Assembly (NCBI GenBank): GCA_030544215.1
Contig: JARZZO010000011.1
Span: 5,876,001 to 5,940,000 of the forward strand
DNA: 64,000 nucleotides
Direction: 5' to 3'
Origin: Zantedeschia hybrid cultivar
Lineage: Eukaryota; Streptophyta; Magnoliopsida; Alismatales; Araceae
The stretch's first letter is position 1. Each line of letters opens with the position of its first letter. The notes beneath the pieces are model-generated. The model did no database searches. It had not been told where the DNA came from and worked only from the letters and a program-made list of their open reading frames with translations. Of this stretch, positions 44,289-58,125 are shown in pieces. The position numbers were made by a program, and so were the translations under genes.

Positions 44289-47200
44289 GAGAAAGAATCT
44301 GAGACACTCTTATCCTGTCACCCTTACGTGGACAGTGGTTTGTCTTCCTCCTCTCCTCACCCCCTCCCTTTTTTTTTTTTTAATAACTTGAGCTCAGACT
44401 ATTAGTAGATACGTCACAACGAGAGATGGCGGGCATGGGAGTGTAGTTGGGGGGCATCAAATGCCTCTACCTGTACCTGCTTTCAATGTTATCCCTGGTG
44501 AATGGGGGCATCCACAACGCCCCACTACTGCCCTTTCACATGACGTAGGCCAGTCAAATTAACTGTTCCACCAATCAGTGCACTATATGTAGGGAATCTT
44601 GGGCGTATTTTTCTGACCACCCACTGTTCTCTTCCACCAGGGTTGGGGGACAGTGCAGACTATGATCCCACTACTAAGTGTGTCGTCATCCACAAGACCA
44701 GACCACTAAATATCGAACAAGCACAGTATGCCTCTTGGGCCGGGCCTCGGATCTTGGACAGTTCCAGGAAATAGCTCCCGACAGAGCTATATACGATAAG
44801 TTGCAGCGTTGTCTTCTTACGCGTCAGTACTCCACAAGCATGACAAGTATGGGGCTGTTCCCGACTCCTGAGGCCCATAACATTTGATCCGTGTAGACGC
44901 TGACATGACGAAAGGGCCTGTGGTCATAATGAACCTGACAAGCTCGTCTTTAAAGGCTTTGGAGGAATGCTTTCATAAGACCCTTAATTTTACTATTTTC
45001 TTTTACTATATACATTGAGAAAATAGATGAAGCATTGAAACATTAGTTACGGCAGAAATTAGACAAAGCAACTTTAACTAGTGTGATGAAGTGAGTAGTC
45101 ACGAATGTGGCAAATACAATAATAAAAAATAACAATACTTGAAGCTTTGGCCCTATACATTGCTCCCATCTTTTTGAGTAATGGGTCCACCAGGCGTATT
45201 TAACTGCTCATCATCAAGTATTTCTCTCATCTTAACTTTGCGAAAAATTGCGCTTCTACTTCCGTAAGTTACTGTTATCTCTCCACCACCCACTAAATTT
45301 ATTGCGGTTAATTTTTACTGTGTTGATTTAGGAACATCCAACTGACCATAATGATTGAAAGTATGTTAAGGGAGTAATAAGAATAGTTCCGATATTTCCA
45401 TATTCAGCCAGCTGCGTACATTTTGAGGCTCCTCAACCTCACAAATTTCTCCGGTGACAAATTAAATAAAATCTGTCTAAATTTATGTGATCCGAATTCG
45501 AGTCGAGCCAAATTCGAATTTAACAAAAATGGGACAAGTCGAGCACGAGCCCAAATTTGGAGCTAGAACTGTGCTGGTGCCTTCTTTGAAGATAGAGGTA
45601 AACCGTATTCCCGTATATGCTCTAAAGTTGGACATTTTCAAAAAATGAGAGGAGATTCTATCGGTTAGGACAATTTGTTTCGAGAATAAGCGTCAAAGAA
45701 GACGTATTATTTCACTTATTCAATTTGAAAGTCCAAACAGATTATTCTTTTTTATTTTGGATCGTAGACGCATTATTCTTTGTTTAGTAAAACAAATTAT
45801 TCTACTTAAAAGACAAGAACTGCTTGTTTCCATTTATTCCATCTAAAATAAATTCCTCTTGTTCTAATAATAAGATATCCGGAAATAAAAAATCCGGAAT
45901 ATCACATCCACGAAATAAATCTGCCTTCAATGCTACTGACCGAGTACTTTATTCTTATTTTTCATCTCAGTTACTGAAAGAATTTCACAATCTTCTAAAA
46001 TATAGAAAGTTGGCATTTAATCGCGGCTCAATCCTATGTTTTTCGAATAAACCATATAATTTAAAAAAATGTATCATTTTTATATTAAATATTTATTATA
46101 ATTTACACTATTCGTTAAGTTATTTTTTTGCATTACAAGATTAAAAATTCTATAATCAAAATTTTTATTAAATTTTCAGTTTTTTTCCAACTCGGGATGT
46201 CCTTTTCAATTCGATTTTTCTTCCGACTCCCAACTTGCTGAGATTGATCAGATGGCATAGAATTTCCTAACTAATATCCTGCGGTTAAGGCAAGGATGTC
46301 CACTATTATCACATCATGCTTGGCGCCAAAGCCCGAGTATGGAAATTTAGGAATGATTGGATACAGGGGATCATACAGAGCCTCCAGTGTCGCCGACGTA
46401 CGACTTCTTCACGTTCGGCCAGGTGTGGCGAGAGAAGCTTTTTTAGAGGTTATCGACGTCCTCAGGATTACTTCTAATATATCACAGTCTAGGTTCTTAT
46501 TTACTTGTAATATACCACAGTTTTAAGGCTGATTTGGTACGTCGTAAATTTTTAATGTTAAAATTTTTAATTTTAAAATAAAATAAATAAAATAAAATTT
46601 TTATTTTTAAAATCATCGGGGTTGGTTTATCTATCGTGATTTTAAGCTGTAAATTGAAATTGACTAAAAGGAGGATTTTAGAAGTTAATGAAATACAATA
46701 TTTTACTATATATGTACCAAACATATGAAAAAATAACATAAAACAATTTACAACATTCCATACACGAGAACAACACTCTTTCACTATTGCTTATGACGTT
46801 TTTCGGTATTTTAAGATGTACCAAGGGACCCCTTAACAGAAGCAATTATGCAGCACCTTTAGGTCGGGAATTTGACATGCAGTCCAAAAATGGCTGTTGC
46901 CTTTAATTCAAGGTCCACTTCCAACTGTTCAACACACAAAGTCTTCCAAGTACAAATTTTTTAACATCCGGTCCAAAGCCAAATGTTTCAGCAACCCCAG
47001 TTCACGTTGAGAACGTTAAGTGACAAATTAAAATGCCCTTTAAACACTAAATGAATTTTCGATCCTCTTAAATTTAACTTCCAATTCGTTAAATTCTCAG
47101 TCCTTAAATCTAACTTCCGGTCCAAAGTTGTAAGAAACTTCAACTTTCAATCCATTATATTTCCCCATTATAATTACCAACTGAGTTACGTTCTTTTTAT

Positions 47201-47803
47201 TACACTAATTGCACACTTAAATAGACCGTGAAAAATCAAATATCATTTTACCATGTCATCCAATAGAAGTCTCTTCCTCAAATTCTTATTGCTTATACTA
47301 TCGGATGAAATAAATTCGAATGAAGAGACATGTCGATTTGAGATATGAAACGACTCAGACCGATAACCTAAAGCTTTTCTCTGATTCTAAATTTCATGGC
47401 ATACATAGGTATAGCATAGATATTTTTTATCACAAACAGATCCAATGAGAAGTTATCAATCGGGACAATTTGCGGTTTTAAGTCACCCAGAGTAGGAGCT
47501 AACAGATTGGATTTAAAATTTTAAAAAATTTAACCTTTGAGCCTAAAATTAAGTTATCTGGTTAACGGACAGAAAATTAAATTTGACCAACTTTTTGAAC
47601 TGCAGATTAAAAAACCGTCTTTAAGTTGACTCAAATCTCATTCAGATCACCGAGATATATAATGTAAAGAAAGCGAGCTAACCCTAGAAGAAAACGCCTT
47701 CAGGGTGGTACAAGAGAAGATTACACGTAGATACGTACGTAGGCAGGGAAAACATGCACTCAGGGCAGTATTATATTATAACGGGGTTATTTATTAATAG
47801 GGA
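44289..47803. other. Intergenic between OMT-4 and OMT-5
   Basis: No gene is supported. An open frame at 45824-46144 and another at 46296-46526 have no recognisable domain or codon bias. The region from 47640 is the 3' flank of OMT-5 and matches 1660-1793. Confidence 0.5.
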
Positions 47804-49846
47804 TCATGGATAGGCCTCGATAAGCGACCTCGGCCCCAGTGCTGAGATGATCTTGCAGCCACTGAACCCGGCGGCCGCGAGGATCCGCCGCCATTCTCCT
47901 TCGTCCCTCTCCCTCCCACCCGTGGCGGCAAGCATGTCCAGGTCAAGCAGGTACTGGGCCTCCACCATCTCGAGGCCGTCGCCACCTCCGCCCACTACAA
48001 TCTCAATGATGATCACCTTCCCTCCGCGCTCCCTCGCCTGAAAGATCGCCTCCCTGCACCGCCGTAGTATCCTCATGCAGTCCTCATCGTCGAAGTTGTG
48101 CAGCACCCACTGCGTGTTTCAAGTACACAAACAAATGTTGGCCATCAAGCAAACATCTATGTTTACAAGTAGAATAGAGATCTCCTATATGCAGATTTAG
48201 ATTGAACTCACTCTGTGCAAAGAGGAAAAGATCTCTCTCTCTCTCTCTCCCTCTCCCATTGGCCGAGTGTGTTCACTTCTCAGAGGCTGCTGTTTACTTG
48301 ACTAAATGATGGGAGCGTACGTATTCTTTTGTTGCTATGTACAGATCCCTCCGTGCGCTCGTTTTCATATATACTCATGACAAATATTATGTATTTATAC
48401 GCTAACTCTCACATATGGTCATCAACACTCTTGAAATTTTTACAAAGGTACACTTATACCACTTCATCTAAAGATTTTACATAGATACTTTTAAATTCAC
48501 TAATATTTTACAGATACACCCCTCAAATTCACTAAGCTTTTGCATATATACCTCAAACATGTACCCGATGTTATTATGATTTAAGAAACCTTTTTGTTGC
48601 AATTCATCTTAGTTTGACAGAGGGTTATAAGTGCAACATTTTGAAGATTTTCAAAGATATTAGTGACAATATGTCAAAATTGAGAGTATAGATGCAAATA
48701 TAATATTTTGTACAAGGTATACATGCAAAAAATCTAACGTGCATTAAAGGAACTATCTTTAAAAATGTGCTTGCAGTGTACTTATATACACTTGTATGTA
48801 CTGGTAGAATGTAGGTTTTGGTGCAAGTTTGTGCCCGTCAATGCAGAGAAAAGGATATTGTTAAAAAAACTCCTTCACAATTACCTTTTTTAATTTCTAA
48901 TTGAAAGATATTCGGGAAATTCTCCTTCCCCTCCTCTCTCTCACTTACTTGAAGTCCCAGCCAAATTTGCACCTCTCTCAAAAAACTAACGCTTAATTGT
49001 TTATAAGTAGCAATGTAGTGCGGGCATGTTGTTCTACACTTCAAGTATGGTGGTGCTCACCTTGAGAAGAACTGCGTCGGCCGGGGGGACTTGCTGGAAC
49101 ATGTCCCCTTCCACGAAATCTACCCCCTCGATGGCTGGCGAGGCGGCGACGACGTGGGGCAGCTCCAGCACGGTGCACCTCATCTCTGGGAACCCCTCCT
49201 TCACGGCCTTCGCCGACGCCCCGTTGCCTCCCCCGACGTCCACCAGCGATGCCAGCCCCCGGAAGACCTCCGGGTGCTCCTGTACCACCAGACCCACCGC
49301 CCACCGGGCGTCACACGCCATGGCGCTGTTAAGTGCGTCGCTAAACTCCGGCGCCCCGCCAAGCGACTCCCATAATCCTCCCCCACGGAAGGCGTTGCAG
49401 CTGGTCTCGGTAGCTTGCCCCTCCCTGCGAAACCAGGAGGCCAGGGAGTACCACGGCGCCACCGACGGCGGGTAACCGGCGAGGAGGACGAACGGCGCGA
49501 CAGTGGTGGGGTTGTCCTTGACCAGCTGCTTAGAGAAGATGGTGGACGAGTAGACTTCCTCTGAGGTCTCCTTCCACTCCACCCCGGACTTTGAGTCCCT
49601 GTGGAAGACACCAGAGTGAGCCAAAGCACGCATGAGGCGACGCAGGGCGGGGACCTTGCTCTCCGGGATTCCCACGGCAGACGCCAAGAGGGAGAGGGAG
49701 ATGGGGCCGCCGTGGGTATGGACGGCATCAGGGATGCCTAGTTGGACTGCCACCACCAGGGACATGGACTTGACGCAGCCGAAGGCGTAGTTCCATATGC
49801 GCGTCTGGGCGCTCAACAGCTCCTCCTTGGATCCTTCTCCTGCCAT
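47804..49846 (-). CDS. OMT-5: intact plant O-methyltransferase
   Basis: Exon 1 is 49846-49061 (262 codons; donor GTGAGC) and exon 2 is 48109-47804 (101 codons), giving 363 residues. The start is the ATG of MAGEGSKEELL; an upstream in-frame extension has only GTG. Motifs: LVDVGGGNGA, VEGDMFQQVPP, catalytic His in WVLHNFDDEDC (residue 266), glutamates in KVIIIEIV and GRERDEGEW, C-terminus LIEAYP. The intron is 951 bases. Exon 2 and the intron are close to OMT-1, so OMT-5 shows what OMT-1 looked like before it lost exon 1. One oddity: the usual HGETLWESL loop reads FRGGGLWESL, on the acceptor-binding side of the family fold. Confidence 0.93.
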
Positions 49847-50069
49847 GATCGAGCTGCATGCGGGTGCCCCTCTCACTCTGTCACCCTGCCCGCCTTCCTC
49901 CACTTAGGCGACCTCAACCCCTTTAGAAATAGTACTACATGAGCTTTCGGGAATCCACCGGATTACAAACTGTGTTTAGCGAAAGACTCTGTGGCTCATC
50001 GTCATGAGTCTTTGCTTTTGTAGGGGATCATAACTTGAGCTCAAGTTGAAGGCCATTGTGCAGGAGGAG

Positions 50070-50275
50070 CTAGGATCTTGTGCAAATTTTACCCGTCCTC
50101 CACTATTTCTTTCCCTCTTGATGGTGCCGGCACTGTTGGGGTGGGAGCCGTGGCATCAAATTCATCATGAGGTCACACTTACTATAATTTAGTCAAGATG
50201 CATACTGGAGCATTAGTGTTGGGGTGGGAACCGGGGCATCAAATGACAAATATTGCATGAGGTCATGCTTGCTAT
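50070..50275. repeat. Repeat also found at 51606-51812
   Basis: ATGGTGCCGGCACTGTTGGG, GAGGTCA, and TGGAGCATTA-GTGTTGGGGTGGGAAC recur in order 1.54 kb downstream with small differences. It is a local direct duplication of non-coding sequence. Confidence 0.8.
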
Positions 50276-50464
50276 GGAAACCCAGATGGATTGGACCATG
50301 AGATGCCATGGTGTGCAGTCAATTAATTAAGGCAATGGATGAGAGAGGCTCCCATCATCGAAATCACATAAAGGGTCCATTTTCATATTGTTAGAATTAT
50401 TTTGATTCTTGAGACCATGCAAAATTGAGAAACAATCTTCTTAAAAGAAAGTAGGAGCGTTCAC

Positions 50465-51000
50465 GGTTTGATTTGGTTTGATTTGAGGAGAATTTTTATG
50501 AAATTAAACCAAACCGAATTAAATTTCAAAGCAAACCAAACCAAACCGTATAGATTCTAAACAGAAACAATTCAATTTGGTTCAGTTTGAGTTTCAAAGT
50601 GGGCCTCTAGCTACAAAATAGGCTTTCAACTATATGATGACTTGGTGAGTAAAAGAATCTGTAAATTGAAACTTCAAAGTGACTACAGCTGTGGGCCTCC
50701 CAACACACACAATACAACTTACAAGCCATGTCAAAAGCCCACAAACGAATTTCAACTCAAACCTTCGAAATCCAACACATTAACAAATCATAAATCCTTC
50801 CAATAAGACCAGACCCATTGAAAGTTGATGAAAAGCCCACATTACCTTTTAGACTATATAATATTTACTCAAATATATTAAATAAATTCGGATAACATAT
50901 AATTTTTATATGTCCATAACTAGAATTCGGTTTCCTCGGTTCGGTTCAGTTTATGGAGTATCCAAACCAAACCAAATCAAACCAAACCAAATAAACAAGG
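50465..51000. repeat. AAACC/GGTTT fold-back stretch
   Basis: GGTTTGATTTGGTTTGATTT at 50467 and its complement-type array CCAAACCAAACCAAATCAAA at about 50962 bound about 530 bases, with further arrays just inside both ends. The arrangement is that of a transposon with repetitive termini. No coding was found and the family is not named. Confidence 0.45.
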
Positions 51001-51812
51001 CAATTAGGGGTGTTATTTTAACTAGTAAGTCTCTAAGAATGTAACAAGCTATTTAAGAAAACATAATCCCTCTAAGGTTATGCAAAATGCCGGAGCTGTT
51101 TTGAATGAACTGTGGATAAATATTTTCGGCGTTGTGCATTTACCACATTCCAATTTTAGTTGGAACGATCATTTGCAACTTTTTTTTTAAAGTATTGTTG
51201 CATTTACATTTAGTTATTTTTTATGGAAGCCATTAGATTTTGAAAACTATTTATGTGGTATTTTTTTTGTGTTATGACTTACAACCAAAAGCTACAAAGG
51301 AAGAGTTTCTATAATTGAAAAAAAAGTGTAGTTGTTACAAAAGAATTGACTTTTGTAACAAATCAAAATTAGTTATAACATCTCTCTCTCTCTCAACTCA
51401 TTTTATGTAAGAAATGGAAATCAAAAATAACTTTCAAATAGAAGTTTTACCAAACACGCCTTTAATGTAACAGTTGAAGTGGATATGAAGCAACCAACTT
51501 ATATCTTAAGGAACAGTAATACTTGTTGTACCATATGAATGCAGTCTCTTCTTTTTATTTTTTTTAAGTTGGGCCTATCATGTCTACATTTCCTTTCCGT
51601 AGAAGATCAGCACTCATAAGTTTTACCCAGCCCCCACTATTATTCCTTTCCTTGGCCCCAAGATGGTGCCGGCACTGTTGGGGTGAGAGCATGGCATCAG
51701 ATGCATCATGAGGTCATACTTGCTATAATGCAGTCAAGATGGATATTGGAGCATTACTGTTGGGGTGGGAACTGGGGCATCAAATGACAAATGCGTGAGG
51801 TCATGCTTGGGT

Positions 51813-53379
51813 GGAGACGTTTTTCCCACCTGGTTCATGCCATTTGATCAATGTCCAATTTAGCGGCGCCACCCCAAATCGCACAACTTTCCACCCGGTC
51901 CGGTTCGCAGTGAAAGGTAGAAAAAAATACTCATTTTTTTGATACCAACCATTTTATTCGTGTACAATAGAAAAAGGTTTAATAATATCATAGAACATGG
52001 ATTATACGATAAAAAACTTACTTTTTCATTAACACAAATTCATAATTTGATTAGCTGTTATTTATTATATAATTATAGTTGTTATTTAACTTTTCAAAAA
52101 TCTTGCTAAAAATTTTATAGATATCTTACAAATCTTTTTCTAATTTTTTTTTTATTTAAACAAACTTTTAGCCTTCTTATTTAAAATTTTAACTAAATCA
52201 AATTTAAACACATTTTTACTATATAATATCCGCACCCCTGTTTCCCATATCCAGTTCAAAGAGACAGCTTTATTCGTGTTTGTTGTCCAGGGAGTAAAGG
52301 AAGTACTCCTAGACGGGAAATAGGATAAAGGCAGGGGACGCTAATTACCGTTTAAGAGCTTCAAAATTATTGTCAATAAGAAGCAGTCAGCTATTGATAG
52401 TAGTTTAAATAAAATTTTTATAATTATATCCTTATATTAATGCTATGAATTATCTGTATTTTAAGTCTGAATTTTTGGAACAAAAATATATAATATGCCG
52501 TATGTATATTATATTGACTTTTTGAAGCGCACAAATTTTTGACCGAATTTTTGACCACATTTTTTTAAAGTCTAACTCGAATTATACTCGAACATATTCT
52601 TTCCATATTATTCCCACACTATATTTAACTAACTATGGGCACAAATGATCCAAACACAAATCAGCATAGATTTTTTTAATACATATGTATATATAATTAG
52701 AAAATCTATTGTTTCCCTCTTTTACCCATTACCTCTCATGAATTTTAGGCACATAAGGTGCCCCAACACCTGGGGTTATACTTCATTTTTAATTTTTAAA
52801 TCCTTTGGATTGTATCTTATGCAATCTAATAGTTTTAAAAAGTGGCAATAGGAATTTTCCTATTACCTTATTTTTCGAAAGTCTCTCCCCATAATATAAT
52901 GTTTTCAAAACTGGACCGATCATCTAATCAGTAAAGTCTTCAGTATACTCTAATTTGGACCGACCGCTTAAAATCGTTCTTTCGACTAATTCAAATGACG
53001 TTTGTAAAATAAAAAATAGCGTTGGGCTTTGAATTGATCTGGACTAAACTTCGTCTCTCGATTTTTCGATGGTGATTTTTTCATAAACTAGACCGAAAGA
53101 ACTCACTATCCAGATTTTTTATGATTAACCAACTGCTCCCACCTGTTTTCAAAACACCGACAAACAGAGAGAAAGATGAAGGATAGTTAGAATAATAATT
53201 ACCTACAGACGTGATATATAGATAAATAGATGAGGAGAAGAAAGATGAACACTGATAAATTTACAGATAAATAGTTAGATTCAGAGGATAAAAGGGTATA
53301 CACAGGTGTAGAGAGAGATATTTGAATATTTAAAAATTTATGATTTTTATTTTTTGAAACACGATGGTCACGTGGATTA
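51813..53379. other. Intergenic, block 2
   Basis: AT-rich with no gene. 51953-52085 matches 24780-24912, an anchor of the block duplication. Confidence 0.5.
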
Positions 53380-55590
53380 AGGCGGTGCGGCTAGATACAC
53401 GGCTGCATAACAACCACATGGCTAAAGATAAAGGGTTTTTCCAATATTGATCCCTATAAACATAGTGAATTAAAAATAACTCCCTACATCTTGCATATTT
53501 TGATATCAGTCTTTATCAATTTAATATGATTTATTACTAAATCCTTCTAGTTAAGAATTGTTAAAAAAAATACTCATAGAATATTCTTCAAACCAATGTT
53601 CAAACGGATGAAAATACGTGTAATGACTTTAAAAAAGTCAAAATTGAGCCCCAATGACTAATAGTCAAGTCTAAGAATAATTTTTTATTCTTTTATATTT
53701 TGTTGGATTGTTAATTGAAGATCAGGTATTATAGACATGTGAAACATAAGTGGGGGGACCTAACAATATTTATTTACTTTTATTTTAGCTGCACCGGCAA
53801 CCATTGGTGTCAGTACAACAAGTAAAACTCAAAATTTAAATATGGATGTAAGTGGCTTTTTCAAAGTGAGTTGAACTTAAATTCATATTAAATTGTAGTA
53901 GAGTGAAGAAAAATTGACGGAAGTAATCGGTAGGGATTAGAAATTAAAAAGTTTAAATATAGAAGCACTAATATCAAAAGATGTAAGATAGACAGTTCTT
54001 TGAATTCAAAAACCAGGATAGATGATAGGTAAGAGATGAATGCAGAAAAGATAGTGAAAAAGATAATACATAGGTAGATGTAGAGAGACTAAAGAGGGGA
54101 GAAGGTTTCTACTGTCTTGAATGATGGCGTCGCTCCTCCAAGAGAAAGTATTTGGGGATTTGATCAATTGAACTATGCCAAGGGCATCTCCTTCGATCAG
54201 GACCCTGTAGTTTACTTCTCTGGCCATCTGCGGACCCTCCAGAAAAGCCGATGCTTCAACTAATTCTGCATCCGTATATAGGATAATAATATATTTGCAT
54301 TTGATGACGGAATCTGAAGCATTCCTTAAGATCAGACCTGCCTCACCCGCATCTGTCGAGGTAGCTCCGTCCACATTTAACTTCAATTCAGTAGTTGAGG
54401 GGGGTCCAAACTAGTGATTTCATAGGCTTCTCAATAGGGACAACGGGGGAGGATTGCTTCAACATATTCATACCCGGTGCCGCACGCGCAAGCATTACTC
54501 TTCCATGTATCACACACCCACCCACTCACCCACCACATGGATGAGAGAGAGAGAGAGAGAGGGGGGATATTCAACTTAATCGCAACATAAGTGCTACCAA
54601 CACAAACATAATGGACATGTCCCACAGTCTATACGAGTTTTCCCCTAAACCAAACATTTCTTTAACATAAACTCAATTATGTATGCATATAACAACCAAA
54701 CATGGGTTCATATATTGTTGCCGATTTCATTCAAACTGGATCGTACCCTTGAATTGGTTAGTTAACCTAGCTACTTGAAATTAATTTTTCTCTATCAATC
54801 TCTGTCTTGAGCTGACCTGTGATCCAGACCCGGTGATACACATTTCTGTGGCTTCTAATCGGCATCAACAATTTGAGTCGACTTAAGTCGTGGGTTAACT
54901 TGAGTGCACTTGTACAGACTAGACGGTATCATGCTCATGAGTACACTTGCCCGGTGCTGAAACAAGCCAACTCACTTTTGAGTTCAGACATTGAGAGAGA
55001 GTCTGAAGCATTTAAGTATTTAATTTTCTGGAGTAATATCTGCTGCAATCTGGGTATTGTGGTCAGCAAATAAGAAGGAATTTTATTTTTTAAACTTTTT
55101 TAGGTCAGGCCTACATGCCCTATATGATCGTACAATTCAATCTTCGGTCCGACGGCTCAAAAAAATTAAAAAAATAAAAAATATTATCGGATTCGACCCA
55201 TTGAGGATATTCTTTTTATTCTTCACTGGCAATCAATTTTCCATTTTATAAAATGTTTGGCTCGTGCGAATTGAAGATCGGATTGTACGGTTATTTAGGG
55301 CATATGGGAACTGATCTAATTTGGTTTACCCATTGCAAGCCCTCCTTGCAATGCCGGTGTCATTACAACAGGTTTTACTCTTTTTCCAATTCGTAGGCCA
55401 ACATATAAAAGGTTGCTTACCCTTCAAAAAATCGTTTACCATAGGAAGGCAAAGGTTGTACAAATGATAAGGTGGAAACACAAATATATCAGTTTCATGT
55501 CCATATTCTTATCGGATTTTATAAAATATGGATCCATATTTGACGCCTGCTTTAAACATTGATACAAATATGGATATTTTAAAATGTTTG
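53380..55590. repeat. Duplicated block segment A (copy 2)
   Basis: This aligns with 26000-28010 in the same orientation. It contains an RNase H relic (54006-54412) not present in copy 1, one version of the unit that is tandemly duplicated in copy 1, and the fold-back element at about 55095-55320. Confidence 0.75.
54006..54412 (-). pseudogene. RNase H-like relic of a non-LTR retrotransposon
   Basis: The minus frame begins with LKLNVDGATSTDAGEAGL, then AELVEASAFLEGPQMA and VLIEGDALGIVQLI. These are the D, E and D positions of the plant RNase H-like (RVT_3) domain common at the ends of LINE-type elements. The domain degenerates after about 90 codons, and no reverse transcriptase accompanies it. 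It is a transposon fragment, not a host gene. Confidence 0.6.
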
Positions 55591-56089
55591 CACAAGAAAT
55601 TGGAGGGCTCACTTAGATCCATGTCGCATGAGGAGAGGAGACTGCAAAAGTTCTCTCTGAACTTCCTTTCAGGTGATCTCTAGCTCACCCAACAATCAAT
55701 TTAAAGTTGAGTAACACTTGCTGCACCACGTTCGGTATGGATATACCCGCACCACATGTGACGACTACAAGAATAGCAATATATATATATATATATATAT
55801 ATATTTATTTATTTATTTATTTATTTTTTTAGGTCGTCAGTCATGTCCGACACTTTTTGTATGGACGAATCTCAGATCAGACGATTTCAAAAATCTGAAA
55901 TATCAAAAATCAAACCCAATGAACAATGCACTGTTTGTTGAGCTTGGTTTTGCACTGTTCATTGGGTTAAGTTTGTGATTTTTTTGAGTCATCCAATTGA
56001 AAATTAGATCAGCAGAAAACATGACTGAACTCACTATAAAAATTTTAAAAACTAAAAAATAAAAAAATTGACCGCATTCCATACACGTG

Positions 56090-57999
56090 GTATCGCAAGT
56101 ATCACTCTTTTAAGTTAAATTATTTGAAAGCTCATGACAAAGGTCCCCACGTTTTCTTCTATCACACCAAAGGAGGGAATCAAATCAAAAAACTTTTACA
56201 AAACCGTCAAGCTCAACTGCAACGATATAAAGATAGAGTGGCATCATTTGGAGGAAGGAATCAAATCAAAAGACTTTTACAAAACCACCAAGCTCAACTA
56301 CTGCAACGATATAAAGATGGAGTGGCATCATTTGGTAGAGAGAAAGTAGTATATATAGGATTCCAGTGGTGTGGTAGTCCAATAATTGCAGGCAATCACT
56401 TTGGTGTGACATCAAACACTTGAAAATTATAGGGCTCCAAACTCTCTCAAATTGAGAAGAGAGAGGAAATTTTTATAATCTTCACTTACAGGATGATGCC
56501 ACGCCAGTGGTGCTGGCTTGGTCGACAAATTATAAGAAATTTTATTGATATGATATTTAACGATTAAAAAGTATGAGAGTCTCACTTTTCCTTACACCGA
56601 AGGGCCAAGCTACCGTAGTTTCCCCTTTCAATTTCTTCCAATTTCTCTGTTCCCCTTGTCGTGTGGGAACCAATGCCAATTTGTGGCTCGGGCCAACTCC
56701 TCTTTGGTGGTGCAATGCCATTGGCGACTGTTGGGTCACCATCTGGTAGGTGGTGATTTTCAAGAAAACCCTTAAAGTTTTATATGAGGGATTGTTTTTA
56801 AAAACTCTCATCTGTGTATTTATTGAGTTCCATTCTTTCCTGATACTTAGAAGATCGGTAAATTGAAGCGAACTAAACATAGGGTTGACCGACTCGAAGA
56901 GTTGGATCGACTCGGATCTCTTATGATCCGGTACGAGTCAGGTCAACTCGTGTCGACTCGTACGAGTCGCATGGCCAAATCGTACAGGCGAGGTCGAGTC
57001 GTATCGACTTGGATTCGTCTGGGTACGGTACATGTTGTTCGAGTCGACACGAGTAAATCCGGTATGATAAACCCTGACTAAACCCCATAGATCAGAGGGA
57101 GAAATCCCTATATTCTTTAACAATGGGATGCCACACTAGGGAGGATGATAAATTGTAGACAATGTTGATTGTGACTTTTGATGTGATATGTCTAACCTTT
57201 GTAGATTATGGGACTCTGGCCTTGTATTCAAGAGATTTGAATTTTTTATGCATAGTATTTAAAGTGCAGGCTTTTCTTATTCACTCACATTATTCGTTAA
57301 AAGAAAATTGGAGAGTCTCAAAAGGTTTCCCGCCATCTTAACATTGCTCTATCTAAAAAATAAATGGAAGAATAAGAGAGGCGAGCAGGAAAACAAAGTC
57401 ACCGTTAAAGAATACAAAATATATTTACTACAACAACCATTCAATCAAAGTTGATAGACCGCTGCTCTAGTGCAATATTATTGTAGTGTCCCTGTCACAG
57501 CAGGTAGTACTCAAAGCTCACTGACATGTAGTCAATTTAGAATCAATTATTTGAAAGTTGGTTAGGTGAGTCCTAAGTTCTCCTTATCTACTCAAAAGGA
57601 GGGATCCAATTAAATTAAGGAGCTATTATAAATTAATTGGGGATTATTTACTTCCACGTAAAACAACGTAATTCGGTAGAATCAGATGAATCCGGTAGGA
57701 TCCGAATCCGCATCCGCCAAGGCTCGCATCTATTTTCCAAAGTACAAACCCAGATCCGGATATAAAATGGATCTCCGATTCCAAATTTGGATATTCAGAT
57801 TTCAGAGTCTTACCTTCCCCAGCTTCGGCATACCGACTCCCTTGTGAACAGAAGAAAGAGAGGAAAGAGGGGGGTGATGAAATGGAGATCGGCCTGCAGT
57901 GAGGGGGCAGTGGTGGATGGCAGCGGTGTGGGGGAGAAGAGGAGGGCCGGCGGAGATGGGACGGAGGAGGAGGGGGAGAGCGAGCCGTGGGGGTGGATT
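56090..57999. repeat. Duplicated block segment B (copy 2), upstream of OMT-6
   Basis: This matches 31900-33543 with an extra 250 bases at 57164-57418. The match ends at about 57999, only 127 bases before the OMT-6 ATG, so the two genes have different proximal upstream sequence. A TATA-like ACTATATTTTT lies at 58015-58025. Confidence 0.75.
56171..56337. repeat. About 83-base imperfect tandem duplication
   Basis: GGAATCAAATCAAAA onwards to GGCATCATTTGG occurs twice in a row. Copy 1 of the block (32035-32113) has it once. The two units differ at several bases. Confidence 0.85.
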
Positions 58000-58125
58000 T
58001 CGTGTAACACTGGTACTATATTTTTTTTCTATTTGAAGGAGCAGGAGAAGAAGAAGAGGAGGAGGTAGAGGGGCCACTTTGAAGGAAAGGGGGTGACGGA
58101 GGAGTGCGAGAGTCACTTGCAAGTC

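Larger units (their letters stand above)
49847..51600. other. OMT-5 upstream region with repeats
   Basis: No clear TATA box is seen; a weak TACTATTTCTAAA lies about 80 bases before the ATG on the minus strand. At 50465-51000 an AAACC/GGTTT-rich element is bounded by inverted arrays. From 51005 the sequence matches about 6330. No gene is seen. Confidence 0.5.

Noticed and set aside
45824..46144. 106-codon frame
   Set aside because: AT-rich, no domain, no codon bias, no neighbouring exons.
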